From contig JAHFNH010000003.1 in the NCBI GenBank assembly GCA_023267435.1, positions 115,852 through 127,796 of the forward strand: a stretch of 11,945 bases of DNA. Reading direction: 5' to 3'. The position numbers and the translations under genes were made by a program. The stretch's first letter is position 1; every line of letters starts with the position of its first letter. Below are positions 7,754 to 11,945 of the stretch, one piece after another. The notes under the pieces are model-generated. The model made no database searches, was not told the DNA's origin, and saw nothing but the letters and a program-made list of their open reading frames with translations. The DNA is from Candidatus Nomurabacteria bacterium (GTDB lineage: Bacteria > Patescibacteria > Paceibacteria > UBA9973).

Positions 7754-8311
7754 TTATTCTTCTTTTGTTTTAAAAACAAAATTTTTAAATTCTTCTAAAT
7801 CTTGCTTGGAACCTAAAATACGAATTTGTTCTGGTTCAAATACAATTGTAGTATTGAAATCTTTCCCTCTTTCAAGATCCTCTTCTCTTAAACTATTAAA
7901 CCCTTCTTTCTTGGCATTTTGAATATCTTCTTTGGTTGCAGTAATACCCCACTCACCAATTTTTGGATTAACATTTAAAATTACAGGAAATACCCTGCCT
8001 TCCTTTCCAGCTATACCTCCCGCCTGAAATTTAGTGTCAGCAAAATAAAATCCTTGATAATCAGAATCTTCTCCATATTTTAATTCAAAATTATCAAATT
8101 TATCTTTTGAGGTGGTTCCATGAAAAACGATATCTTTAATATGACTTTCAGGAAATAAAGAATCTAGATATCGAGAGTATTGTTCTTTGGTACCAATTTT
8201 TTCTAATTCAAGATTTTTTTCAAAAACAAAATCTACACCATCTTTTGTTTTATTTTCAGGAATTTTTGTACTTTCTTGTTTATTAATTTGTGGAGGTTGA
8301 TCAAATTTCAT
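7754..8311 (-). CDS. ADP-ribosyltransferase-like protein (ART-PolyVal type)
   Basis: This 185-residue protein has the motif order of small ADP-ribosyltransferase-fold domains, like those found in polyvalent proteins of phages and conjugative elements. VFHGTT (62-67) supplies the NAD-binding His (H64). GFYFAD (87-92) supplies the Tyr-type motif. VFPVILNVNP (107-116) matches the usual strand ending in NP. TIVFEPEQIRILGS (155-168) matches the C-terminal F-x-P-E-Q-I motif that carries the third catalytic position. If active it would transfer ADP-ribose from NAD+ to an unknown target. The N-terminal 53 residues are a separate leader also found in the downstream gene, here with an 18-residue insertion after MKFDQPPQINKQE. 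No signal peptide. It starts 12 bp after the small membrane gene and probably shares its transcript. Assigned from motif recognition only; the fold call is likely, the biological role is not established. Confidence 0.7.
   Translation of the reverse strand: MKFDQPPQINKQESTKIPENKTKDGVDFVFEKNLELEKIGTKEQYSRYLDSLFPESHIKDIVFHGTTSKDKFDNFELKYGEDSDYQGFYFADTKFQAGGIAGKEGRVFPVILNVNPKIGEWGITATKEDIQNAKKEGFNSLREEDLERGKDFNTTIVFEPEQIRILGSKQDLEEFKNFVFKTKEE
8272..8311 (-). repeat. 40-bp perfect repeat encoding the shared leader (copy 1)
   Basis: Partner of 7704-7743. It starts at the ATG of the ART-like gene and runs through codon 13. The ten bases upstream are also nearly the same, so translation signals as well as the leader peptide are duplicated between the two genes. 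Confidence 0.88.
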
Positions 8312-8323
8312 TTGAAGTAAAAT

Positions 8324-8476
8324 TTATATTCCAAAAAAACTTTTTATGGCAGTTATAACTCCATGAAATGTAACGCCGAAATAATTGAGCACTAGTATTA
8401 CCAACACGACTACAACCAAACCAATAATTATACTTGATCCTTCTTGGAGACTATTTTTATTATTTAAAATTTTCAT
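8324..8476 (-). CDS. Small single-pass membrane peptide (50 residues)
   Basis: Fifty residues with a short polar N terminus (MKILNNKNSLQEG), one strongly hydrophobic helix at about 14-33 (a run of I/V/L) and an amphipathic C-terminal end, VITAIKSFFGI. The family is not recognised. The shape resembles small holin-like or pilin-like peptides, but there is no prepilin cleavage motif and no specific evidence for either. An in-frame ATG at 8518 would add 14 residues. I prefer 8476 because an extended -10 element sits seven bases upstream of it, which would exclude the upstream ATG from the mRNA. It is the first gene of the cassette, 12 bp before the ART-like gene. Confidence 0.6.
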   Translation of the reverse strand: MKILNNKNSLQEGSSIIIGLVVVVLVILVLNYFGVTFHGVITAIKSFFGI

Positions 8477-8483
8477 ATATTTT

Positions 8484-8492
8484 ATTTTAACA
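8484..8492 (-). promoter_or_regulatory. Candidate extended -10 promoter of the minus-strand cassette
   Basis: On the minus strand TGtTAAAAT (TG at 8492-8491, hexamer 8489-8484) ends seven bases before the ATG at 8476. This would start transcription at or one base before the start codon, near the leaderless spacing seen at three other genes here. The hexamer differs from consensus at one position and no -35 is evident. Confidence 0.45.
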
Positions 8493-8523
8493 TTAATGCA
8501 TAAATAAAGTATATACAAGGTAA

Positions 8524-8555
8524 AAAAAGTCGGAAAATTTCATTTTGAATAAAAA
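8524..8555 (+). repeat. Direct repeat, right copy (recG tail remnant)
   Basis: Matches the recG 3' end at 7058-7089 with 29 of 32 bases. Read in the recG frame it gives KVGKFHFE and a stop: one synonymous change plus Glu to Lys. With a few single-base gaps the similarity extends left to about 8515 (ACAAGGTAAA). It looks like the end of a slightly different recG allele left behind on the far side of the cassette. Confidence 0.8.
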
Positions 8556-8564
8556 CATCAAAAA

Positions 8565-8593
8565 TTGACTCGTCAATGACTTTATTGTAATAT
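8565..8593 (+). promoter_or_regulatory. Sigma70-type promoter of the 146-residue protein gene
   Basis: TTGACT (8565-8570), a 17-bp spacer and TAATAT (8588-8593). The expected start is near 8600, giving a leader of about 40 nt. The -35 lies within a small inverted repeat, TTGAC-TC-GTCAA (8565-8576), which could be an operator. No Shine-Dalgarno motif is present in the leader. Confidence 0.7.
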
Positions 8594-8641
8594 TTAACTT
8601 GAAGAAATTGTTATTTACATAAACCTCTAAAAACTAAGAAT

Positions 8642-9082
8642 ATGCTGAAAACTATCGAACTCAACAAAGCCTTGCGCAAGGACGGAAATTTTATTGATGG
8701 AACATGTTTATTCAACATGTGTCCTGAAAAACACAAAGAATTATTTGCCAATAAATTTTGGATTATCGAATGTTTTGATCTTAAAAATCCTAAACGCAAA
8801 ATCGGAGTAATGGTTTGGGATAATGAAAATGAAAAATTGTATGGTCCGTTCATACTTAAAAACAAAGAAACAAAGCGGCCGCTTAAAAACATGGCTTTTG
8901 CTCAGGGAAACAAAATTGGAGTACCGGAAGATCTTCCGGTTGAGAACACTCTCGAAGATTACAGATTTATCAAACTACCGAGTTCTGAAATAGAATTTTA
9001 TTTGTATTTTAGAGGCAAAGTAGCAGCTGATTATTGCATATCCGGTTTTCGTGAAAAAGAACTGCGTTTTGAACAAGTTTAA
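8642..9082 (+). CDS. Hypothetical cytoplasmic protein (146 residues)
   Basis: Not recognised. It has no signal peptide and no membrane helix. The composition is balanced and suggests a mixed alpha/beta globular protein: charged N terminus, then strands around FWIIECFDL (39-47), KIGVMVWD (53-60) and EIEFYLYFRG (116-125). There are four cysteines (22, 27, 44, 132). C22 and C27 are too isolated to call a zinc site. It is a monocistronic unit with a near-consensus promoter 49 bp upstream and a strong hairpin terminator 37 bp downstream, so it is probably expressed on its own. If the preceding cassette was inserted, this gene was originally the one after recG. The ORF uses the first ATG after the predicted transcription start. 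Confidence 0.75.
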   Translation: MLKTIELNKALRKDGNFIDGTCLFNMCPEKHKELFANKFWIIECFDLKNPKRKIGVMVWDNENEKLYGPFILKNKETKRPLKNMAFAQGNKIGVPEDLPVENTLEDYRFIKLPSSEIEFYLYFRGKVAADYCISGFREKELRFEQV

Positions 9083-9118
9083 AACGCAATATGCCTTATA
9101 ATTCCAGTATTTAGCATT

Positions 9119-9147
9119 AACCCAGATGAAAATCTGGGTTTTTTATT
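9119..9147 (+). terminator. Intrinsic terminator of the 146-residue protein gene
   Basis: AACCCAGAT-GAAA-ATCTGGGTT: a perfect 9-bp stem (9119-9127 and 9132-9140) with a GAAA tetraloop, followed by a T-rich tract to 9147. It ends just before the -35 of the next unit. Confidence 0.9.
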
Positions 9148-9151
9148 TATC

Positions 9152-9180
9152 TTGACAAATAGACTATTTGATGCTATACT
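9152..9180 (+). promoter_or_regulatory. Consensus promoter of the four-helix membrane protein
   Basis: TTGACA (9152-9157), a 17-bp spacer and TATACT (9175-9180), with an extended -10 TG at 9172-9173. This is one of the two best promoters in the window. The start near 9187 gives a leader of about 83 nt that contains a long hairpin. Confidence 0.85.
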
Positions 9181-9208
9181 TGCTATAACGATTAGTTCCT
9201 TAAAAATA

Positions 9209-9265
9209 TTTTGGTTGGTTTCCAAAGATCCTAAAAATAAGGGATTTATGGAAACCAAACCAAAA
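9209..9265 (+). promoter_or_regulatory. Long hairpin in the 5' leader of the membrane-protein gene
   Basis: Arms 9209-9231 and 9242-9265 pair over about 22 base pairs, with one A-A mismatch and one bulged A, around a 10-base AT-rich loop. The core is GGTTTCC with GGAAACC. It ends five bases before the ATG at 9270 and is followed by A residues, so it is not a plus-strand terminator. It may control access to the start codon or bind a protein. Confidence 0.65.
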
Positions 9266-9269
9266 AAAT

Positions 9270-9773
9270 ATGAAAAATTCCAATTCCTCAGAAACACGTT
9301 CACTGATTTTTTCTCTAATCAGTATTATGTTATTGCCTTTTGTTTATGTTTGTTTAAAACATTTTCAAACTGCATTTAATGCTAATTCAGAACCTATCAC
9401 TTTTACTCATTTTTTAAACACCAACTTGTATGCTTTTCTTTCTTCCCTATTTATTGCTGCCACAATTTATTCTTTTTCTTTAATCTTGTCTAAAGATTCA
9501 AAGTCTTATTCTCTTAAAGAAAACGAGTTAATAAAGAAAATGATATTCGGGTTTATGATTTGTTTAATAGGCGGACTTGTTGCTGGCCCAATAAGTGCCA
9601 CAGCAATAGCAATGACAAAACACACAAATGACATGTTGAGTTTAGTAATAAGATATTTACAAACAGGTATTGTGATCGGTCCAGCCTTTGGTATGTTGTC
9701 AGGTCCAATATTAGGAATAATCCTAAAATCTAAAACTGAAGATGATTTGATCCCGGACCAGTTAAACAAATAG
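9270..9773 (+). CDS. Hypothetical four-helix integral membrane protein
   Basis: 167 residues with four hydrophobic segments at about 11-30, 53-74, 91-114 and 131-152, polar loops between them and a charged C-terminal tail. Helices 3 and 4 are glycine/proline-rich (LIGGLVAGPISATAIAM and IVIGPAFGMLSGPILGI) and share the pattern G-x2-GP, which suggests close helix packing or an internal pseudo-repeat. I do not recognise a family or a transport signature. It is transcribed alone, from a consensus promoter about 90 bp upstream to a hairpin terminator 16 bp downstream. An overlapping ORF from the ATG at 9248 in another frame gives only 43 residues and is treated as spurious. No ribosome binding site is visible; the start lies just after a long leader hairpin. 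Confidence 0.75.
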   Translation: MKNSNSSETRSLIFSLISIMLLPFVYVCLKHFQTAFNANSEPITFTHFLNTNLYAFLSSLFIAATIYSFSLILSKDSKSYSLKENELIKKMIFGFMICLIGGLVAGPISATAIAMTKHTNDMLSLVIRYLQTGIVIGPAFGMLSGPILGIILKSKTEDDLIPDQLNK

Positions 9774-9788
9774 TAATTTTTCAAAAAC

Positions 9789-9820
9789 AAAAACACCTCA
9801 GTATAATCGAGGTGTTTTTT
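9789..9820. terminator. Bidirectional intrinsic terminator
   Basis: AAAAACACCTC and GAGGTGTTTTT form a perfect 11-bp stem (9789-9799, 9809-9819) with a 9-base loop. With T-runs on both strands it serves the convergent genes on either side. Confidence 0.92.
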
Positions 9821-9829
9821 ATTTTTTAT

Positions 9830-10243
9830 CTACTTTTTCAGGATTTCCGACAATGTTTCATTTTGATTCTCGAGATGTTGCAAAATGGTTTCAATTTCTA
9901 ATTCTGCTTTGACGTTTATATCAAAATCAGCATCAGCTCTTGCCTCAGCTCGTTTATTCTGAAGATTCTGCCCAACCATAATTACTGAAAGCAAAACGAG
10001 TTGGAGAAATGTCTGAGCAATCCAAGATATCATCATTGCCTTCCCTCCTTTCACGGCATCTGGAAGACTTACGAGAGCAAGCAATGTGAAAGCGATAGCG
10101 CACCACATCGTACCCACGATGCTGGTGATGGACACTGCCACTTTGTCGAGCAGGGTTAAACTTTCTTTATGTTTAACATTCGCATTAACCGGTTTTTTGA
10201 ATTTTTTAAATTCTTCGAGACTTATTATTTTAGTTTTTTCCAT
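9830..10243 (-). CDS. DUF1003-like membrane protein
   Basis: 137 residues: a charged cytoplasmic N terminus (1-30), two membrane helices at about 36-60 and 70-91, and a helical C-terminal tail. The order fits DUF1003 proteins: a D-K-x-A-xx-I-T-xx-x-G motif entering helix 1, an M-x-x-QN motif (MVGQN, 89-93) leaving helix 2, then R..AR.DADFDINVKAELEIE (98-118), the hallmark D-x-N-x-K-A-E-x-E-I tail. The family's biochemical function is unknown, so no role is assigned. It is a single gene, convergent with the membrane protein on its left. The start is set by an extended -10 element six bases upstream, giving a leaderless mRNA. The family match is from motif memory. Confidence 0.75.
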   Translation of the reverse strand: MEKTKIISLEEFKKFKKPVNANVKHKESLTLLDKVAVSITSIVGTMWCAIAFTLLALVSLPDAVKGGKAMMISWIAQTFLQLVLLSVIMVGQNLQNKRAEARADADFDINVKAELEIETILQHLENQNETLSEILKK

Positions 10244-10249
10244 AATTTT

Positions 10250-10258
10250 ATTATATCA
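10250..10258 (-). promoter_or_regulatory. Extended -10 promoter of the DUF1003-like gene, leaderless geometry
   Basis: On the minus strand TGaTATAAT (TG at 10258-10257, TATAAT at 10255-10250) is followed by exactly six bases and the ATG at 10243. This is the third instance of the same spacing in the window. Confidence 0.75.
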
Positions 10259-10308
10259 AGTTCTACTGAAACTGCACTTTATGTTATTAAACAACCTTGT
10301 TCATTTAG

Positions 10309-10337
10309 TTGACATTTAAAGCCAAATATATTATAAA
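10309..10337 (+). promoter_or_regulatory. Consensus promoter of the alpha-CTD-like gene
   Basis: A perfect TTGACA (10309-10314), a 17-bp spacer and TATAAA (10332-10337). The predicted start near 10344 leaves a leader of about 13 nt with no Shine-Dalgarno motif. It is divergent from the DUF1003-like gene. Confidence 0.85.
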
Positions 10338-10356
10338 TAGACAAACGTAAATTGTA

Positions 10357-10653
10357 ATGAAAAATGAGAAAACAATAAATGTATTTGAGATTTTAAACAA
10401 AACTATTAGGGATTTCGGGTTTAGCGCGATGGTTATCATTAACTGCAACAAACTTGAAATCAATAATATTTATAGTTTATTAGAAAATATAGATAGTATG
10501 GATAATAAGGATAGTCTCTATATAAGAGAATTTGGTGAAAAAAGCCGAGCTGAGATAAAAAGTAAATTATTCGAAGTAGGCATTGATATTGAAAATTTCA
10601 ACCTAAAAATTTCATATAAACCTATATTTTCTGAATTCATTTTTGCAAATTAA
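10357..10653 (+). CDS. Small stand-alone protein resembling the RNA polymerase alpha C-terminal domain
   Basis: 98 residues. Residues about 26-78 line up with the helix-hairpin-helix alpha-CTD of RpoA. NCNKLE (29-34) corresponds to N268-C269-x-K-x-E of E. coli alpha. YIREFGEKSRAEIKSKLFEVGI (55-76) corresponds to the NLGKKSLTEIKDVLASRGL region, keeping G60, K62, S63 and E66 where E. coli has G296, K298, S299 and E302. The loop between the two blocks is three residues longer, and the key UP-element residue R265 aligns with a Val, so DNA binding is uncertain. There is no alpha N-terminal domain, so it is not a polymerase subunit in the usual sense. It could bind DNA or compete for activators, or it may be an unrelated HhH protein. 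Its own near-perfect promoter and terminator make it a monocistronic gene. Similarity is judged by eye. Confidence 0.65.
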   Translation: MKNEKTINVFEILNKTIRDFGFSAMVIINCNKLEINNIYSLLENIDSMDNKDSLYIREFGEKSRAEIKSKLFEVGIDIENFNLKISYKPIFSEFIFAN

Positions 10654-10656
10654 AAC

Positions 10657-10686
10657 AAAAAACCGACCACATTGGCCGGTTTTTTT
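10657..10686. terminator. Bidirectional intrinsic terminator
   Basis: AAAAAACCGACC and GGCCGGTTTTTT pair over 12 positions around a five-base loop, with one A-C mismatch on the plus strand that becomes a G-U pair on the minus strand. It is placed between convergent genes, three bases from each side, and so serves both, slightly better in the minus direction. Confidence 0.9.
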
Positions 10687-10689
10687 ATT

Positions 10690-11820
10690 TTAATTTTTAG
10701 CTGTAACTGTTTCTGATTTTTCTCTTTTAGTTTTAGTTGGAGATGAGCTTGATTTCAAATCAATAAAAGCCATAAACAAATCGTCTTTGCCTTTTACTTT
10801 AAGCCAATCTTTAATGACATAAAATGGAGAATAAAAATCTTTAAAATTATATCCATCTGGAATATTTCGAATAACATATCTAATCTTTTTAATATTTCCA
10901 TCTTTATTTGTTATCTGCTTATCTGCAATAAATTGCTTTTTGTCTTTGTAAGTACTTTCTTTCCAATCAAAATTGTCTTTATTCCACTCTCCACTTTCTA
11001 CCTTTAATAAAGCGAAATCAGATGACTTGTTTTCTTTCAAATTTTTATAGTCATTAGCTAATGAATCAATTTGTTCATTGGACAGTATCTTGCCTTGAAC
11101 TGAAGGAATTTGTTTATCTTTATTTGCTTCATTATAAAGAGTGATCCAATTATTGCATTTATCCATTAATTTTATATCTGCAAGAGTATATTCATTTTGG
11201 GAATCAATAACGCCAGTGTGATTGTTTTTGATAGTCTTATACTCATTTGCTAGTTGCATAATTTCAGGAAGTGATAATTTTTCACCAATGAAAGTTTTAC
11301 GCTGTTCTTCGTCTAAACTTAACGGTGCAGATAAAGTTGGACGCAATGCATCCAGCTTTGGTTGTGCATCCAATATGGCTCTATATTTTGCAGCTTCTTC
11401 CATCGCGCGAAATTTTTCTAAAGTATATCCTCCTATTTCTTTAACGTTTTCAATTGGATTTTCTTTTTTATATTTAGCAATCTCTTCTGCAGAAATATCT
11501 CTATCTCCAAAATCAGCAATTTCTTTTGCTTCCTCTTCTTCTAAAATTTGTATAAGTCCTTCTTCTTGAAAATCAAGACTGTTGTCTCTTATTTCGCCGA
11601 TATAATTAGTAAAATCATCGCTCTCAGTCATATTCTCCATTTTAATCCAACGATTTTCTTTTATCTCATTTTCAAAAAGTCTTTCTTCCTCTTCATTCAA
11701 AAAATATTCTTCTTCTTTTAAATCTTTACTTTCTTGAATACCCTCAGTGTGAAAAGACTCTAAAGGATCACCCTTCTTATCTTCTTCACCCTTTTTCATA
11801 TTTAAATCTTCAAATGACAT
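10690..11820 (-). CDS. Large acidic, charged hypothetical protein with an internal duplication
   Basis: 376 residues with no family I recognise and no signal peptide or membrane helix. Residues 1-125 are very rich in Glu, Asp and Lys, with runs such as KEEEYFLNEEEERLFE (35-50) and EEEEAKEIADF (94-104), so they are probably extended, helical or disordered. The middle is helical. A motif occurs twice: GEKLSLPEIMQLANEYKTIKNN (179-200) and GKILSNEQIDSLANDYKNLKEN (243-264). Residues 265-355 look more globular, with aromatic residues (FDWKE, YNFKDFYSPFYVIKDWL). The last 20 residues are Ser/Thr/Lys-rich and basic. It is transcribed alone, towards a shared terminator. It begins at the first ATG after a clear intergenic region, and there is no Shine-Dalgarno motif. 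Confidence 0.72.
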   Translation of the reverse strand: MSFEDLNMKKGEEDKKGDPLESFHTEGIQESKDLKEEEYFLNEEEERLFENEIKENRWIKMENMTESDDFTNYIGEIRDNSLDFQEEGLIQILEEEEAKEIADFGDRDISAEEIAKYKKENPIENVKEIGGYTLEKFRAMEEAAKYRAILDAQPKLDALRPTLSAPLSLDEEQRKTFIGEKLSLPEIMQLANEYKTIKNNHTGVIDSQNEYTLADIKLMDKCNNWITLYNEANKDKQIPSVQGKILSNEQIDSLANDYKNLKENKSSDFALLKVESGEWNKDNFDWKESTYKDKKQFIADKQITNKDGNIKKIRYVIRNIPDGYNFKDFYSPFYVIKDWLKVKGKDDLFMAFIDLKSSSSPTKTKREKSETVTAKN

Positions 11821-11878
11821 ATATTTAATTCGTTATAAATGTTAATTTTTAATAATTTTGACCAATTTCTTACCTTGT

Positions 11879-11887
11879 ATTTTACCA
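11879..11887 (-). promoter_or_regulatory. Possible extended -10 promoter of the acidic protein gene
   Basis: On the minus strand TGgTAAAAT (TG at 11887-11886, hexamer 11884-11879) lies about 58 bases before the ATG at 11820. One mismatch to TATAAT, and no convincing -35. TATAAC nearer the gene (about 11837-11832) is an alternative. Confidence 0.3.
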
Positions 11888-11904
11888 CAAGAGATTATTT
11901 AAAG

Positions 11905-11942
11905 CAATAATAAAAACCCGCGGTAGCAGGTTTTTATTATTG
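11905..11942. terminator. Bidirectional intrinsic terminator at the right edge
   Basis: CAATAATAAAAACC (11905-11918) and GGTTTTTATTATTG (11929-11942) form a perfect 14-bp stem; the inside pairs further (CCCGC with GCAGG, one mismatch that is G-U on the minus strand). It separates the acidic protein gene from whatever lies to the right, probably ending a minus-strand gene outside the window. Confidence 0.8.
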
Positions 11943-11945
11943 TCC

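Noticed and set aside
7090..8523. The cassette considered as an insertion sequence or integron
   Set aside because: No transposase, integrase, terminal inverted repeats or attC-like structure was seen; only direct repeats of the recG tail mark its edges.
9064..9087. Inverted repeat GCGTTTT / AAAACGC around the stop codon of the 146-residue protein
   Set aside because: A 7-bp mostly A-T stem with a 10-base loop and no T-tract; the strong terminator at 9119-9147 explains transcription end better.
9152..9379. 75-codon plus-strand ORF overlapping the start of the four-helix membrane protein
   Set aside because: It begins inside the -35 of a consensus promoter, and its only transcribed part, from the ATG at 9248, is 43 residues with no domain. 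The 167-residue frame is longer and clearly membrane-like.
11222..11569. 115-codon plus-strand ORF
   Set aside because: It is antisense to the acidic protein gene; its Ser/Phe/Ile-rich composition is the complement of Glu/Lys-rich codons.

Overview
The window is AT-rich, densely packed bacterial DNA. Its soluble histidine kinase, single-domain response regulator, RecG, large secreted repeat protein, many small unrecognised proteins and complete lack of Shine-Dalgarno motifs fit a Patescibacteria/Candidate Phyla Radiation (Parcubacteria-like) genome best. This placement is inferred from gene style, not from a phylogenetic marker.

Layout. (1) Positions 1-3392 (possibly 3470), minus strand: the 5' part of a very large secreted surface protein. 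It has a signal peptide, an N-terminal beta-rich region, alternating DNTAPT-linked Ig-like modules and near-identical 71-residue InlB-type repeats that run off the left edge. Two adjacent palindromes sit exactly at its 5' end. (2) 3393-3716: divergent promoter region. (3) 3717-7086, plus strand: histidine kinase, CheY-like receiver and RecG helicase. Kinase and receiver each have a promoter placed so that transcription should start on the A of the ATG (leaderless mRNA). (4) 7090-8523, minus strand: a three-gene cassette made of a 50-residue membrane peptide, an ADP-ribosyltransferase-like protein and an unrecognised protein. The last two share the same N-terminal leader, preserved as a 40-bp perfect DNA repeat. 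The cassette is bracketed by two copies of the recG 3' end, which suggests insertion. (5) 8565-9820, plus strand: two single-gene units, a 146-residue unknown protein and a four-helix membrane protein, each with its own promoter and terminator. The second has a long hairpin just before its start codon. (6) 9830-11945: a DUF1003-like membrane protein (minus), a small RNA polymerase alpha-CTD-like protein (plus) and a large acidic unknown protein (minus), separated by bidirectional terminators.

How the parts may work together. The kinase and receiver are a plausible signalling pair, though the target is not visible because the receiver has no output domain. The divergent surface-protein gene is a neighbour and not a proven target. 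The recG-flanked cassette is the best candidate for a previously undescribed system: two proteins with one common N-terminal tag and different C-terminal domains, one looking like an ADP-ribosyltransferase, following a tiny membrane peptide. An effector or element-protection role is possible but unproven. No tRNA, rRNA, CRISPR array or transposase was seen, and no stretch longer than 300 bases lacks a gene.
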